Source: Acanthornis magna (Eukaryota > Chordata > Aves > Passeriformes > Acanthizidae). Taken from it: a stretch of 64,000 nt of DNA. Numbering within the stretch: the first letter of the stretch is position 1; every line of letters starts with the position of its first letter. Below the pieces are notes generated by a model. The model was not told the origin of the DNA, made no database searches, and worked only from the letters and a program-made list of their open reading frames with translations. The DNA is taken from NCBI GenBank assembly GCA_036785705.1, contig JAWUZG010000135.1:992001-1056000 (forward strand), given 5' to 3'. Made by a program: the position numbers and the translations under genes. Shown here piece after piece: positions 40,501-54,359 of this stretch.

Positions 40501-42008
40501 TCACGAAACAGCTAAAGCTGTCAAATGTGTTGATATTTAGAGTAAACTTCTGCTCACCATGATGGGCCTTGCCTTAGAGGTGGAATCTATTCTGTGGAAT
40601 TTTGGATATTTTTAAGATAGATATCTATTTCAAAGCAGGTTGTTTGGACTCTTTTTGCAGTCAGAGGTTAAAACGTAAGCTGGGATGAACTACATCAAAT
40701 CTAAACCAGACAGCCACTTTAAAATAAGATGACTCATGATCTAGAAAAGGCCATTTCTCTCTGGTGGTTCTAAAGAGAAATAGAACAGCTCTCTGGGATG
40801 TATGTCTAGAATTTGCTTGACTCACCTTAGCCTGGATTATTAATTACTCATGTTAATTCCACATGTGTGTGTGTGACTTTGATGAAAAAAGCCCCAATTA
40901 GAGGTTTTCTTGTGTATTTGATCTGTAACTGTAGCTTTGATCTGCTTTTGTTTCATTGCCAGACAGTGAATACTATACAGCCAGCTACTCATCTATGAAA
41001 ATTCTGATGTTTCATTTTTTGTCAGTCCCGTGATCTGTAGTTTGAAATAAGCAATGAGAAGTAAGAAATTAGATAATGTTACCAAACCAAGTGCTCAGAA
41101 TTTACTGCCAGTGATTGAATCACTGATCCAGTTGGTTCATTTATGTTCTTGTGTTCACATCTTGGGCATATATATTCAAGGGTTGCTGTTCAGATAATTT
41201 TGGTTTTTGGCTTTGTAATACTTGTAGCACATAATCTGGGTTGTCCACACTGTGTGCTTCACATGAGAGTAAGAACACTGGAGCTCATTTCTACCTCAGT
41301 TTCCTCTCATTTGTTGTTTGTATTATAATTTCTGTTTTCTCCCCACTGTTTGGATGCATCACGACCCTTAAATTTTTAATTTTAATTTGCTTTAACTACT
41401 TTTTAAATGGTTTTGAGAACTTGCACTATTTTATTTTTTTGCTTTTTAACTTTGGTCCTGGGTTTCCCCATCTTGTTCTTAAATTCCACACTGTAGTATC
41501 TGACTTTGGTCTAGAAAGTGTGTGGTTATGATCAACCCGGGCATCAAGGGCTATGGTAGCGAATTTTTGGTCTCTAATGGGTCTACCCAGTTGTTTTCCT
41601 GTCTGGAAGAAGAAAACATCACAGTTAAATATCCTGCATGACACTGAAGCAAAGAGCTAAAAAGAAATGAAGAGAGCTATCCCCAGCTGCTCAATGAATT
41701 TGCATACAAAGGTTTATACATTTTCCCTCTTCAGCAGGTCTAGAGTCAGCTAGAAAGAAAAGTAAACCTAATTAAAAACACCCTTTTTTCCAGGGCTGCT
41801 CTCTGGCAGAGTTTCCTTGAGACACAGGAAATTGTGCTCTCATCAGTTGGGCTCCAAAACCAGACAAAATCGGTCTTCAGGACAAACCTGTCAGCATGAG
41901 AACTGCTGAAAGTTTCTGGTTTTCTGTGTTGGTAGAACACCACCTTTTAGAGGGCCACTCACCTTTGTGTGACTAGAACAGAAATGTCAAACAGGCCCCT
42001 ATTCTCCT

Positions 42009-42128
42009 AAAAAAAAAAAAAAAAAAAACCACACAAAAAATCCAAACAAACAAACAAGCAAACAAACAAAAACAACAACAAACAAACAAACAAACAAAAA
42101 AACCCAAAGCAAAAAAAAAAAAACCAAA
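42009..42128 (+). repeat. A-rich low-complexity tract with (CAAA)n
   Basis: About twenty A lead into irregular CAAA and CAA units and then a second A-run. This may be a decayed retroposed tail. The minus-strand phenylalanine-rich frame over it is an artefact of the repeat. Confidence 0.93.
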
Positions 42129-43130
42129 CTGTCACAGTGGAATTCTTACAACGGAAAGGATTGTTCTCACATTTCAGATTATGACTGCTCACTTCCCTGG
42201 AGGCCAGACAGAAAAACTCAAGGTTTCTTCATCTCCCTGTCTGAGTGGCTGGCAGGGCAGCTACCTGAAGCACCAGTTGGAGTTGAGTTCTGTGTGTCAC
42301 TGTTGATGTTTTGGGAGCAATGCTGGACTTGGCAGGGGCTGTGCTTCAGCTTTTGTTCATGTCATGGCTTTGCACACTGAAGCCATTCACAGAATGACTT
42401 CATACTCGCATCCAAAGGAGAAGGGCATACTCACTTGGATATCAGAAGGATACTCACTTGTGTCTCTTCGACTTTGAAATGTGCCACTAGTGTGTACACG
42501 TGCAACATTTTCTCCTGTTACAGTTCTGTTGAAGGGTTTGATCTCATCTCGGACCTCTTTGGCTGAGAGAAAGGTCCCCTCTGTGCCCCTTTTCTGACTG
42601 TATGAAGGGAAGGTGGCTGGCAGCATGCCTTCTGCATTTACTGCTAGGACAGAATCTCCCCTGGTGCCAGCACACATCCCTCCTGTGAGCTCCATATGGC
42701 CCCACATCTCAAAGGAACACTTAGAGGTCAGCAGCATATCTTTTACCTTGGAGCTTACCTTTATTGTTACAGTCCCATCCTGACACCTTCTGGACAGGAG
42801 CCTTTGTGTGGGTATGAACTCAGCAGCCTGAGTTGTCAGTTCCCCTGTAAAATCCCTCAGCTACAGGAGGGGTGAGAGGGAATATGTTTAGAGAAGAAAT
42901 TTGCCATATTTGCATGATGTTAGTAACCCAAACAGCTACGCAGGAGTCATTCTACTTAATTTCAGAAAAAAAAAAATCTCCATCCTGTGTGTCACCAAAT
43001 ATTTCACAGAAATTGATAAAGAATAATTTAACTAAGAAACGCTGTCAGTGCAGCTGAAATTTGAAATTCTGAACTTGTGAGATGTGGTGGTTCATAACAT
43101 TGTGGTCTTATTCTCACCAATGTGCCCAGG
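42129..43130. other. Non-coding DNA, no gene seen
   Basis: The sequence here is slightly GC-richer than its neighbours. The 116-codon minus-strand frame at 42,387-42,737 shows no domain or signal sequence that I recognise and no splice context, so it is not called. Confidence 0.5.
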
Positions 43131-43170
43131 CACACACACATACACACACACACAAATATACACACACACA
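43131..43170 (+). repeat. Imperfect (CA)n dinucleotide repeat
   Basis: Three blocks of CA repeats are interrupted by T and AAATATA. It is a typical interrupted microsatellite. Confidence 0.95.
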
Positions 43171-43516
43171 TCCACCCATGTCCACATGTGCTCAAAATTG
43201 CCTGGAATAAGACGTATTTACAGAAAATACTTGCCTGTAGGGTTGTTGTGGTAGGATTCACACCCCATACTTTATACCTGAGAGTGGGCTGTTTACAACC
43301 TTTGCTAAACATAACAGCATTTTAAGGAAGGAGTTTGCAGGAACATTTGGCTTTCCATCCCCCAGTGGATCGCACTTTGACCCTTTTTTGAACATTTTTC
43401 ATATATGGCACAATTGCTAAAATCCCAGTTGTTTCCTATTTACTTGATTGTAGAAGTTTGTTATGTACATATGTTTTTTGATTCAGATGGCATGATAAGG
43501 GCTGGTTTAAATAACG

Positions 43517-43640
43517 GTTTGTTTGTTTTGTTTTTTGGTGCGGGGGTTTTTTTGTTGTTTTTTTTGTTTTGGGGGGTTTTTTGTTGTTGGGGGGGTTGGG
43601 GGTTTTTTTTGTTTGTTTGTTAGTTTGGTTTTTTTCTTGT
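43517..43640 (+). repeat. T/G-rich low-complexity tract with four long G-runs
   Basis: GTTT and GTT units are punctuated by G-runs of 5, 6, 7 and 5 at 43,542, 43,571, 43,589 and 43,598. The last three runs lie within 32 bases and could fold into a G-quadruplex on the plus strand. The plus-strand frame across it (phenylalanine/glycine-rich) is a repeat artefact. Confidence 0.92.
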
Positions 43641-46600
43641 TAATAGAAATTATCTCCTTTAAGGAGTTTTATGGCTAACAGCAATGTCACCTTTGTTTAG
43701 CGTATTTGGGGGGCTCATTCCTTGTTCAGATGCCTAGAAGGCCTCAGCACAGAAAAAATGTTGCCTAATCTTTAACATAACTCAGAAGTCTTGCTGAGAA
43801 GTTGAAACAGGATTAGAAAACTCAGTGTCTGATCCTTTGAGGACTGCTGCTTCAAAGGAGCTATACAAAGCTGCACAAAAAAAAGGAGTGAATGAACAAG
43901 ATTGAGCCCTTTGAAATATTTACTGTTCAATGAATTTGGAGAGGAAGGCAGAATATGATGAGGCCTTCCCACTCCTGAAAGGTGATAGTATCCTCTTGTT
44001 TTATTAATAGGAAAAGTATGATATTACTACTTTGACATTTCTTTTGTTTGGCAGAACCTGGAGACACTGATTTAAGTATTATACCATATATCTATACATA
44101 CATATGCAAGTGGTAGAAAAAAACTTAAAAGTTCCATTTATTACTCACTATTATCTTCTTTTTTTTCCCCCGGAGTACATCCATTCCCTGTAAAACACAT
44201 CCAGTAACTGGATCAATAGCCATCATATATAAAACACTAATCATTAAGAATAATTCTTTTACATGGTTTACACTATCGCTCAATGTCCTGGTAGCAGTTC
44301 CTCTCAATTTCAAAGCAGTTGTCGAGCTTGAATTCTTGTTTTGGCTCTGCAACAGATGGAGATGTGCGTGTCCTGATGAAAATTCAGACTTGGAAGGGAA
44401 CTGTTCCCCTATCACACAGTGTGTACCAAGCCTGTGCCTGAATTTATTTACCCAGCCACTATTTGCAAACAATTATGTGTTTCTCTGGTTTCCTCCAGTT
44501 TCTCAGCTTCTTCTCTCAAATTTTTTTTTTTTTTTTTTGGAAACGCAGGCTTCAGGTTTTTGTTGATCAACTTGAATGTTTTCATTTTATATTTCCTTAT
44601 GCTCATCTTCTGAAAGCATCTTAAAAGATCACCTGATCCATAGAGTAAACTATAATTTCATTAAAATGGGTAGACTTCAGGTGACAATATGATCCATCGA
44701 GATAATATCATCCCAAGGACACAGCACAGCACGCCTTAGAAGCCTAGGGGCTCAGACTTTGTTATCCATGCGGTGTTGTGTTTATATGAGCTCCTAAATG
44801 CAAGGAAAACTTTTCAACCATAAACCAAACATAGCTTTTCATATTTTATTTGGCAACTTCATTGGCAAGTTGCTGTATGGAGCCAGTAAAACTCAATGTG
44901 GAGGAACAACTTTTGCCATCTCAGCTTGAGAATGAGGATCCCAGTAACCAGGCATATGCCCTTCCTGTGTGCATGGCATTGTGTTTTTAATTGCATTTAG
45001 TGCAAAGGTTAATAAGAGCTTGCTAATAGATTTAGGGAAAATAATTGTTGAAAACAAAACCCAGTCCCGAGTCAAAAGTTCATTGGTTTTGAGAGGATTG
45101 TAAAAATATTTCAGGGGAGGCCTTAAATTCTTCAGTGGATTGCTATTTATCTATGGTCATGCACATGCTAAATAATGATATTAAATAAATTACTCTCCTG
45201 TTGTGTTTTATAATAGAGCAAAGCCTTCCAGCTATATAAACAACACTTTATTTTTCCAGCATTATGGAATAAAATGGAGAGATGGCCTTGTGGGTTGACT
45301 ATTTGAGGTTCATGACTGAACAGCAATTTCCAAAGCTAAGCCTAACTGTGATGATAAGTTATGCCTTTTGTAATGCTCCCTCATGCAAATTAAGGCATCT
45401 TTTGAGCAACCTGTGCACATTACATTTCATATTTGGTAAATCTTATGCATTTCCCATCATGTTGGAAGGAACTGCCAGTGTTTTAAAAAAGCAATTTATT
45501 TTGTTGTCTTTGAAGTAGCTGATGCATTAGTAACCCTGCCACCTTTGAAATTAAACAGGATTTTGTCTGCAGTTGGAACACTCTGAAGTGTTCTTCTATT
45601 TTTAAATCTCATATGCGTATTTGAAATGCCTTCAGCTCTCCTGCAGATGGGTTTTTTTTTAATGATTGCTGTTGTCTCTAAATGGGTCTTGGCATTTTTA
45701 TTCAGTTTGTGATGAAGCAATTATTTTTGCTAATTGAATGTACAGGGAATGACTTGAGACAGGGAGCAAACAACATCACATAGTCATGGGTGCTTTAGAA
45801 CTAAGGTCATCCAAAATACAGCATAGCAGCCTTTGTATTTCATCTTCTAACTCTCCCAATAGATGAGTAAATTTAATGTCTCTGACTCCAAGGCTTTATT
45901 ACTTCCTCAAGTAGAAGAGAAATATTCACTTTACATGTGTACAGCTTGCAAAAGAAGTGTCCTAAGTGATGTTTGCCAAAGGACATTGGTGTTGGTACAC
46001 TGCGTGTTATCATTAACTGCTCAAGTACTACACTGGTGAGTATAAATAACAGGAAGATAGATGTGCTGTCAGATTCTTCTGACTACCTGAGATATTTCGG
46101 CACAGAATCAGAGCAGTGGAAGGAGAGACAGCTTTGAGCCAGACCTGCAGGTCTCAGATGCTTGCAACAACAGTAGATATTTGTGCATGCTGGGAAGATA
46201 GAAATGTTCCAGTAATTTCTCTCCCAGTCCCTTGCTGACTATAGCTTAGAGCAGTGTAAAAAGTACCTTACTGTCACTTCTTCAGTGTTGATCATCACCA
46301 AACATGACAATAAATAAGTTTCAGGCTAAATCAGCCATCTAATTCCTTCAAACAGTCTTCAAAACATACTGCTTTCTACTGAACTGTATTGATAGGAAAA
46401 ACTAAAGAAAGAAGGAAACTTACTAAATGCACAGCAATTGAGCAGTGGGATAAGAATGCTTTGGGAGAGGATGAAGTTAACAAGAGAAAACTGAGCTACA
46501 TTTTAGAGAGCTATTGCTCACTGAGAGCCCTGTTCAATGCACATCTGTTGCCAAGAAAGGAAATCAAACTAGGCTTACTGAGAGTGGCAAAATAAGTAAT

Positions 46601-49491
46601 ATTTGAAAATACCATATGGATAACATTAGTCACTTGGTCCTGGACAAGGTGAACGATGAGGTTAATCTAGTATGGCAAATCCCATTGATAATGTTGGCAT
46701 GTGCTCCACAAAATTGGCTGCCCAGGGAACAAGGGAAACATTGTTTTTTTACTGTGTGACACAGGAGACCTAAAGCAGTCAAAAATCCAGTTACTGGAAG
46801 ATAGTACACACCAGACAGGAGGTATTTGCTAAAATTACACATGCTGGACATTGCTGCCCTAATTTCCCTGTATAATTGCTGAATTTGTATTGTAGCGTAT
46901 GCATCACTAAATTTCCTAAAACTGCGAAGCAATTTGATCAGCTCTGTTGAGGAGTTTTTATGTGTCAAACCTTGTAAAGTACTGATTGTGAAAGAACCAT
47001 GAAAGAGAAAGCCACAGAATCCCTTTAAAATATGTCAAACAAATCAAGCAAGGACAAAAATCAGGTGACAGAAATTGCATTTCTTTTTGTGAACAGGAAA
47101 AAAGGAATTTTGCTGTAAGCTAGGCCATGCTTTTCCATCACTTAGCACCATTAATGCTGCACTAACATAGCCTAATCCTTTTTGTCAATGTATTTCTGTT
47201 AATTTGACAGCCTTTGGTAACATTCACATCTCTCTTGGGATGTTAATATATCCTGGGTTGAAGTGAATAGAGTGTGAAATCATGGTTTATAGCTCATTTT
47301 GAAATTATTTTCTTCTTCAGAAGATTAGAGAAACCCATATGCATGGTTCAAACTCTCCCCTACCCATGTGATGGGGAATGGAATAAACAAATAAATATTG
47401 GCCAGCGTCCTTGCAGCACGCTGTTGCACTATGTCTGGCCTTGGGAGAGCTGTGTTAATTCCACTGCAGTGCTCTGTCAGAGGAGTAATCCTCCACTCAG
47501 AGTCAGGTGAAGTTTCCCTAGAGCTGTGGCACAGTGGATCTGCCACCTACCTGTGGATGTTGGCGAGCTCCCAAATACTTTGGAGTTGAGTATGTGTGTC
47601 TAAGAGCCACTTTGAAAACATCAGGGCTAAAGATGTGGACAAGTCATTGTGCTTTTAAATAAGACATTATGGTCAGTGGTTTTTTTGTCTTCCATGTGAT
47701 AATCATGGTCTTGTTAGATTTCCACATTCCCATGGGAATGAAGTTAGGATGTGCACAGAAATACTGCCGTTCATTTTGTATTCTTTCCAGTGCGCTTTTC
47801 ATCTACACATCATGGAGCAGAAAATGAGAGGCTTGCACTCCCCTAATTCTCACAGGGGATCATTAGGATTCCCCACTGTTGTCTAATCATGTGCTGTCCC
47901 ATTGATGTGTAGTCAATTGCTGGGTAATTGTGTTTTGTGGAGTAGATCTCGCTTGAGTAAAGCAGTGTGTTGGCTTTAGTTCCGGGAAACTGGTATGGAT
48001 TTTTAAGCTCTTAAATGAACAACAGATCATTCTGTGCTCCACAATGTATAAGCACAAAGTATGGAGGGAATAAGTAATGGAGAAAGGAACATTTAAAATT
48101 TATGTTTGCAGGTGGACTTGTGTGTGGAAGAAGTATCTCACATGCATGGCAAATCAGCTTATTTTTAATTTTTGAAATGCTGGAAGGAGTTTGTGAATAA
48201 GACTGCCAGTGGGGCTGCCTTAGCCACTGGAATATGCCTGTCATAACACACTGGGTTGAAGTTCCTGCTGTGAACTGGGGAGCTGTGAGGCCTGAGCAAC
48301 ACCAGGGAGAGTAAATGAGTGGTGTGGAGGAAAAAAGTTGTCTTCAAACTCTTTTTTTATTGTGTGCTCCTCATGCTCTGAGCTGCAGTTGTTAGCCCAC
48401 TGTGGGTGAATGGAGTAGAGTTCCAGCTGAAGCCGTGCTGTGTACCCAAGCTTCTTTGGTCTGGATAATATTGCTGAGTGTTTTCTGCAAGTTGAGGGAA
48501 TGCAGGGCCCTGCAGTCTAATATTCAGGTATATATTAGGAAAAGAATCCCTTGGCACCAGGGCAGTTATGGCGAGCCCCATGATGTCTCATGGGCATAGG
48601 CCATTATTTATGAAACAAAACTTATAAAACAAAATCTCTTCCCCACAAAGTTATAGATGGGCAGGGTGGAGGGAAAACTGACTCCTTTCACAGAAGTACC
48701 AAATTCACTGAATTCACCACATCAACTTCATTTTGTACGGTCTAGCTGGTTGGCCCAGAAAGTGCTTCTGTCTTTGAGGGTTTCTGCAGGTGGGGGTCGT
48801 GCCTGTCCCAGGCAGCCAGTGGGGTCATCTGCTGGGGGGGACACTTTGGGCTGTCTGGCCTGGCTTGGCTTTTGCTTTGTTGCCACCTCTGTGGGGTACA
48901 CTAGGCTATTTTCAAGCTAGTGGTATTATTAGGCTAAATGACTTTAAACCAGGAACCTTCATGAGTGTGTGGGTGCTGCAGGGCAGTGTTGATCAGCCTC
49001 GGTGTGAAACTGAGAGCAGCAGCACAGGAAAGGTTACTTAATGTTATTTTATGGCAGCACATACGTTTTGCAAATGGCTGTTTTGAAGGTCAGCCTTTTG
49101 CACGTGCTGCTTTTCCCAGTTCCCTGTCTGCCTTCAGCTCACAGCCAGGCTGGCCATGGTTATTACCTTAGAGTCATTTTTTGAGTTGCATTTGAGATGA
49201 AGATAAGAGGTAGGGCAGATTATCGGTGATAGCTGATGAGGTTGTTATGATGAGACATTAGCTAGGGATGGGAGAAAAGGGAGAAAATAATAATGTGTTC
49301 GCTTTGCTGTGTGATAATGGTGTGGCAGTTTCTGTGCACATACAACGCCAGTAACTCCGTGTGTTGAGAACCACGAACAGAAGGTTATAAAGGCTGCAGA
49401 GCAGTTCCAGCTGCTGTTTTATGCAGATGCACCACAGTATGAAATGATGAAATTTGCTTGTAGCAAGTTTTGCTTCCTCTTATTTTATTAC
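43641..49491. other. AT-rich non-coding DNA, no gene seen
   Basis: A run of 18 T lies at 44,521-44,538. Open frames (44,125-44,613, 46,630-46,968, 47,274-47,589, 48,357-49,171) overlap one another and have no recognised product. The block at 48,640-49,160 is GC-richer, which explains its cluster of overlapping frames. Confidence 0.5.
44521..44538 (+). repeat. Poly(T) run, 18 bases
   Basis: An uninterrupted T-run. It could mark the tail of a minus-strand retroposed sequence, but no element body is recognisable downstream. Confidence 0.9.
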
Positions 49492-49538
49492 ATTTTGTAT
49501 ACTTTTTATACTGTATTTTGTATACTTTTTTATACTGT
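49492..49538. repeat. Tandem duplication, 23/24-bp units
   Basis: ATTTTGTATAC, a T-run and TATACTGT form a 23-base unit at 49,492-49,514. It is repeated as a 24-base unit at 49,515-49,538 with one extra T, and a partial third start follows. Confidence 0.92.
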
Positions 49539-52500
49539 ATTTTGTGTTCTATCATAAAACTCCATTTTCACTGACCCATAGATTTTTTTAATATGCACCA
49601 GCTCTCTCAGACAAGGCAGACGCAATTTTTCTTAACATATTTTTCAGCAAGACCAAGGAAAAAGAGTGAATTATGATGAATTTTGTATAAAAAGGTACAT
49701 CAGAAAATAATCTGAATTAAGACTAAATGCTTGGGTTTATATTTTTCTTACTTTTCTTTCTTATTTAACTGCTCTATCCTTTTTCCCTAGTCCTTGTCTA
49801 AAGATTGAAAAATTCATAGTAAAAGAAGTATGTGATCACAATCCAATCTTTACTGTGCAGACAAATGCAGAATTCCTTCAGTTTAATGACTCCACTGATT
49901 AAAAAACTCATAGGAAAGACTGGGAGGAACTGTAAAAGTTCAGTAAAATTAAGAAGTCCTGGGGGTTTTTGTTTTGTTTTGTTTTGTGAATATAATTACT
50001 GAATAAGCAGGTCCCAAGAAAATGTTGAGCTGAAACCAAATCCTTAATTTGGCCATTGAAGTTGAATTCATAATTCCTCAGTGAAGTTATTTTTACTGCT
50101 TAAGGTAAAGAAGTTCTAAATATTACTGTAACATCACCGATTGTTAAACATGGAGGTAAAAGCTGAGTATTTATGCTTTATGAGAAGGTAGAGGAGTGGT
50201 ACAAGACATCATGACTATTGTTATATTTTTATTCCTTGACAGACAGCTACTAACACCCTGTACTATAAAAGATGGGCATATATGCCAAATAACATTGGTT
50301 ACACATTGTTCTTTGTGGCATTTTCAACACATCCACTAAGTCTCTGTTCTACTCACCACTCTCTTATTGCCTGCAGAGAGCTTTGCCAATACTTGATGAG
50401 TCATCACATGATTTCTGGATTTAAGGAAAATAAATGCTCATTTGATATGAACAGGGCTGATGCCACTAAGAGGACTTTGGGGTTTGCAGGTTTATCACAA
50501 GTTGCATGTGTGTTACCTTCACAATAAGGCTTTAGGTGTTAGAAGGATGAAGAATGCAGTCTATTACTACCTCTTAACAGATATCAGGACTATCCTGTTC
50601 ACAGGGATGGATGTGTACTTGAGGCAGCCACCATGCTAATTACCACTTCCTCAACTTGGGAATCCCAGTTTGTTCATCAAACATGAAATATCAAAGTCAA
50701 CAACAGTCTGGCATTTAGTATTTTCATATTCACATCTTCACTGTTACTGGTATGTTTTTTTAAGTCATATTTTACGCATCCAGTTGCAAACACGAGTTGG
50801 TTTTCAGTGTAAGGACAGCTGGTAAGGGCAGATTGGGAATGCAGGAAAACAAGAATTAATTGCCCAGGCCTATCAGTTGTGCAGCAGAGGGATATAGGAA
50901 TTGAAATGTCAGTGTTTTGGAGAGGGGGTGATCAATGTGAATTTGAAGCTTGTTTCTGCCTCACTTCAAGTGACAAAATATTCCTGACATCAGCTTTAGG
51001 AAAGAGACTTATATTACCTGTGAATTGGTTAGGGACTGCCTTGCAAGGAGAACTTTGTATATATTATCAATTGCAGTATTTTTGAAACAAACACAACCAA
51101 GACTCATAATTTCACAGCAAGGACAAGAAAACAAATCTCAGTGGCAGGCTCACACTGAAGGAAAGTAACTAAAAGGTACCAAGCCTACCTCACTCCAAAG
51201 ATAAAGGTTATAAGAGCAGCTCTTATACACCTCAGTGCAGAAGCTTGCATCCACTAAATGGCCATCTGCTGAGTAGAAAAAATAAATGGAAGTGTGAAGG
51301 GTTTTTCTTGGCATAGTATAATGTCAGATACCCATATCTGCAATTTAAGATTATACTACACTGGGAAGTAAAGCAAAAATAACCCTAAAAAATCTCCAGC
51401 CTTTTCCAGCTGATTGTTGCCTAGGATAATTCAATTACATATTATACATGTAGAATGAATTAGTTAAAAATCCAGTATTAAAAGACTTAAAAAGCAGCAA
51501 TTCTTTTATTTCCCTGCTAAATGTAACCACCAAGACTTTGTCCTTCTGTAAGTAAAATCAGAAATATCTAAACTTTTGCCAGGGTGTGTGTCCTGTTGGA
51601 TCTATATATTCACTAGAAACACAAGGGTGCTAGGGTAGGAATCACCAACCTGTTCTATGCATATCATTGAATATTCCTTGTAGATGATAGCTGTGAGTCT
51701 TTTGTGAGTTGCTGTGCCCATCAGTACCACTGGATCCTCTAGGGCTTGTGCTCAGGCTGGAGAGATGTCCTGAAACACCTTGTGCACAGCCATGGATAAA
51801 GGCCCAAATATAGATTTGCACATAGAGTGCAAATCTCAAAAGCAGGGCAGAAACACAACCATGTATAAAGATTTGATTTTATCAGTAACCTGGCAAGCAG
51901 AGTCTAGAAAAAGAAAGAGGCCTCTGTTCAGCATATTGCCAGCTTTTCTGTTGTGTCCTAAATTTTTTGTACCAGTAACATTTCTCAAGGTGTTGGTAGG
52001 AATTTCTGCATGAGCAAGGCTGCAAGATATGGTTCTACTAATGCCAATATCTTTTGAGGTGTATGGCTGCTCCATTCGGTGGGGATTTGTACTGATGGGT
52101 AGCTCTCTAGAAGCCAGCTGAAATATGTACCCATATGAATTTATGTTGGTTGTAAAATTACATGACAGAAGTGCAGTATTTCCTGCGAATTATTGCTGTA
52201 TGCCTTCCTAAGTCTCTCATCTTACATTACATTTCCTAAACTCAGGGCTAAAATGCTGTACTTTTTAGGCATGTATTTCAAAGGTCAGCATGGAGTTATA
52301 TCTCAATTCATATATAAGAAAGAAAAATAATAATTGCAAGGAAGTGTTACTATTCATTGGCTTTTCCATCAATCTCCTTCTTGTTTTTACTTCATTTGCA
52401 GCATATGATTTCAGGGCATGAAGCCAAAGTGGACTTTTGCGTCAGCTAGTCTCACTTGCATATAGCAACTCCTCAATTATCACTTAGCTTCTCCTTTGTT

Positions 52501-54138
52501 ATGCTCTGTGCTCCTTAGTTTATAAGGATTACTTTCAGTAAGACAGTTAAACTCAATATAAATGTGCTTTGAGATTAATACCTTGCCTGTTAATTTGTTC
52601 CCAGCTTCTCATCTTCATGGTTAAAAATATACATCAGGTAGGAATCTGAATGCACTTAGTTTTGGCTTTTAGCTGACTGTTCTTGCTGCCTACCAAGAGT
52701 GTTAAGTCATAACAGACATCTGGCTATATATAGAGAGGAAAAAACTGTAAATATTATTTGAATGCTAAGTGTACTTCAGGATTTTTAAGACATCTCACTA
52801 TAAGCCTTATTAGTCTTTTATGTTCTTGCATTTCCGGGCTGGTATGACCTGAACAGAGAGAATGAGATTGTCATTTCCCTTCTGCTAGGGGCGAATATAA
52901 TTTATTTTTCTTCTTCTTATTGGACTCTCTTAACAGGAATTAAGGCTCATTGCTTTAAAGACACATGTGTTTAATAACAGGGATTTGATGTGTGCTGATC
53001 TCAGTGCCCATATGAAGTCTCCTGCAGATCAGAAGCAGTGCACAGCTGCAGATATTTGTGCACATGAAGTGCCTTAGAGGACCACTGCCTAACTGCATGC
53101 ATTTTACATGCTTTTCTTCTGATATGGATCTAAAGCTGCCAACAACAGCGTGGGAGCAGCAAAACTTAAAAGGAAAGGAAGGAATGTTTCCAATAAAATT
53201 TGCCTCCCTTGCATAGTCTAAGTGACAGCAAGCATTCCAGCTTTGAGGGCTTCCAGTTGGCATTGTATGAAAATATATTTCAAAGTGGGGAGAAAATATG
53301 AATATAAAGAGGAGGAAGAATGAACTGCGGCACCACTGGGCTTCATTCACAGCCAAGGCTGTGGAGAGGGAAGTGGTGACAACTTTGGAGTTATATGTGC
53401 GTAAGAGCAAAGTTTCCCACATGTGTTCTCATCAGTATCACAGTTTGGGGTGCTTGGTAATGGAGGTTTGGGCTTCAGCCAGTGGGAGGCAAGGCCAACC
53501 ACAAAGTTCAGATCTGGATCCAAATGCCTGCGTGTTTGGGAGTAGTTATCCCTCTGGTTCGAGATTTTACTCATCTTAGCCATGCACAAAAATAAGTAAC
53601 AAACATGAAAAAAGATGATTTTCAAGTTGGAGCTGTAATACTTTAAGTATTTAAGCCCTTTAGCAGTTTTGATTAACCAGGGGATTACATGAGATTTTGT
53701 GTGCCATTTACTTTATAAATTTGCTAAAATGAAATATAGGACAAATACTTTGTCATTTGTACTGCAGATCAATCTTAAATGAGCCTGAAATGAGGTTTGG
53801 AGTAAATACCACTTGTGCCTCCATATCAGATCTTGTGCTTTAGGGAGCACTTGGTTATCTGCAGGAGAGAGAGTGAGCTCCTACCATACTCTAAAACCAG
53901 CTCTTCAGCTGTACTAAGGGAGAAGAGATGGAGGCCACTGTGCTGGCAGTGACATGGCAACCACTTGCCAATGTCACAAAGCCATGGGCAGAAATGGCTG
54001 CTGTGAGTTGCACTTGCTGTAGAACATTGCTGCATTTTGCTAAATATCCTCATTTTCTGCTTGAAAGATCTGATTTTTTCCCCATTTCGGGGGACTCTGC
54101 TTCTACAAGCATAAATGTGGACATTTTGTGCTTCTACT
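49539..54138. other. AT-rich non-coding DNA, no gene seen
   Basis: A short TTTTG pentanucleotide repeat lies at 49,966-49,987. The 155-codon minus-strand frame at 52,955-53,422 and the frames around 53,300-53,625 overlap on both strands and show no domain. Confidence 0.55.
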
Positions 54139-54194
54139 TATTCTACACCCTGCAATTAGGTCATCTTCCTGACCTAATTGCATGGGGTAGAATA
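54139..54194. repeat. Strong 25-bp inverted repeat (hairpin), 6-base loop
   Basis: The arms 54,139-54,163 and 54,170-54,194 are reverse complements at 23 of 25 positions. The inner 13 bp (TGCAATTAGGTCA and its complement) is perfect, and the outer 8 bp (TATTCTAC) is also perfect. The only differences are two A/C positions in the CACC/CCCA block. Symmetry stops abruptly at both ends. No target-site duplication or transposon terminus is visible. It could be a recent template-switch palindrome or a small hairpin RNA locus. Confidence 0.92.
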
Positions 54195-54359
54195 TACAGA
54201 AGATGCTGGAGAGTGCTTAATTTATTTGGAGTTGAGGAGATGGCTTCAGTTGCCGGAGTTGGCACAGCAGCAGCCTACAACCATTGCTCTTGCACTTCTG
54301 TTGTGGCAGGAGCTCCTTGGTTCTTGGAGGTGCTAGAAAATCCCTGCTTCTTGTAAGAA

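Larger units (their letters stand above)
34822..42008. other. AT-rich non-coding DNA containing one exon-like segment
   Basis: Mostly featureless low-GC DNA. It includes a 13-bp inverted repeat at 36,782-36,815, an 8-bp one at 35,841-35,860, and the exon-like segment at 37,502-37,548. The open frames at 36,237-36,485 and 39,845-40,464 are not recognised and lack supporting signals. Confidence 0.5.

Noticed and set aside
52955..53422. 155-codon minus-strand open frame
   Set aside because: No domain, no splice or poly(A) context, and overlapping frames occur on the other strand. Its composition looks like chance translation of AT-rich DNA.
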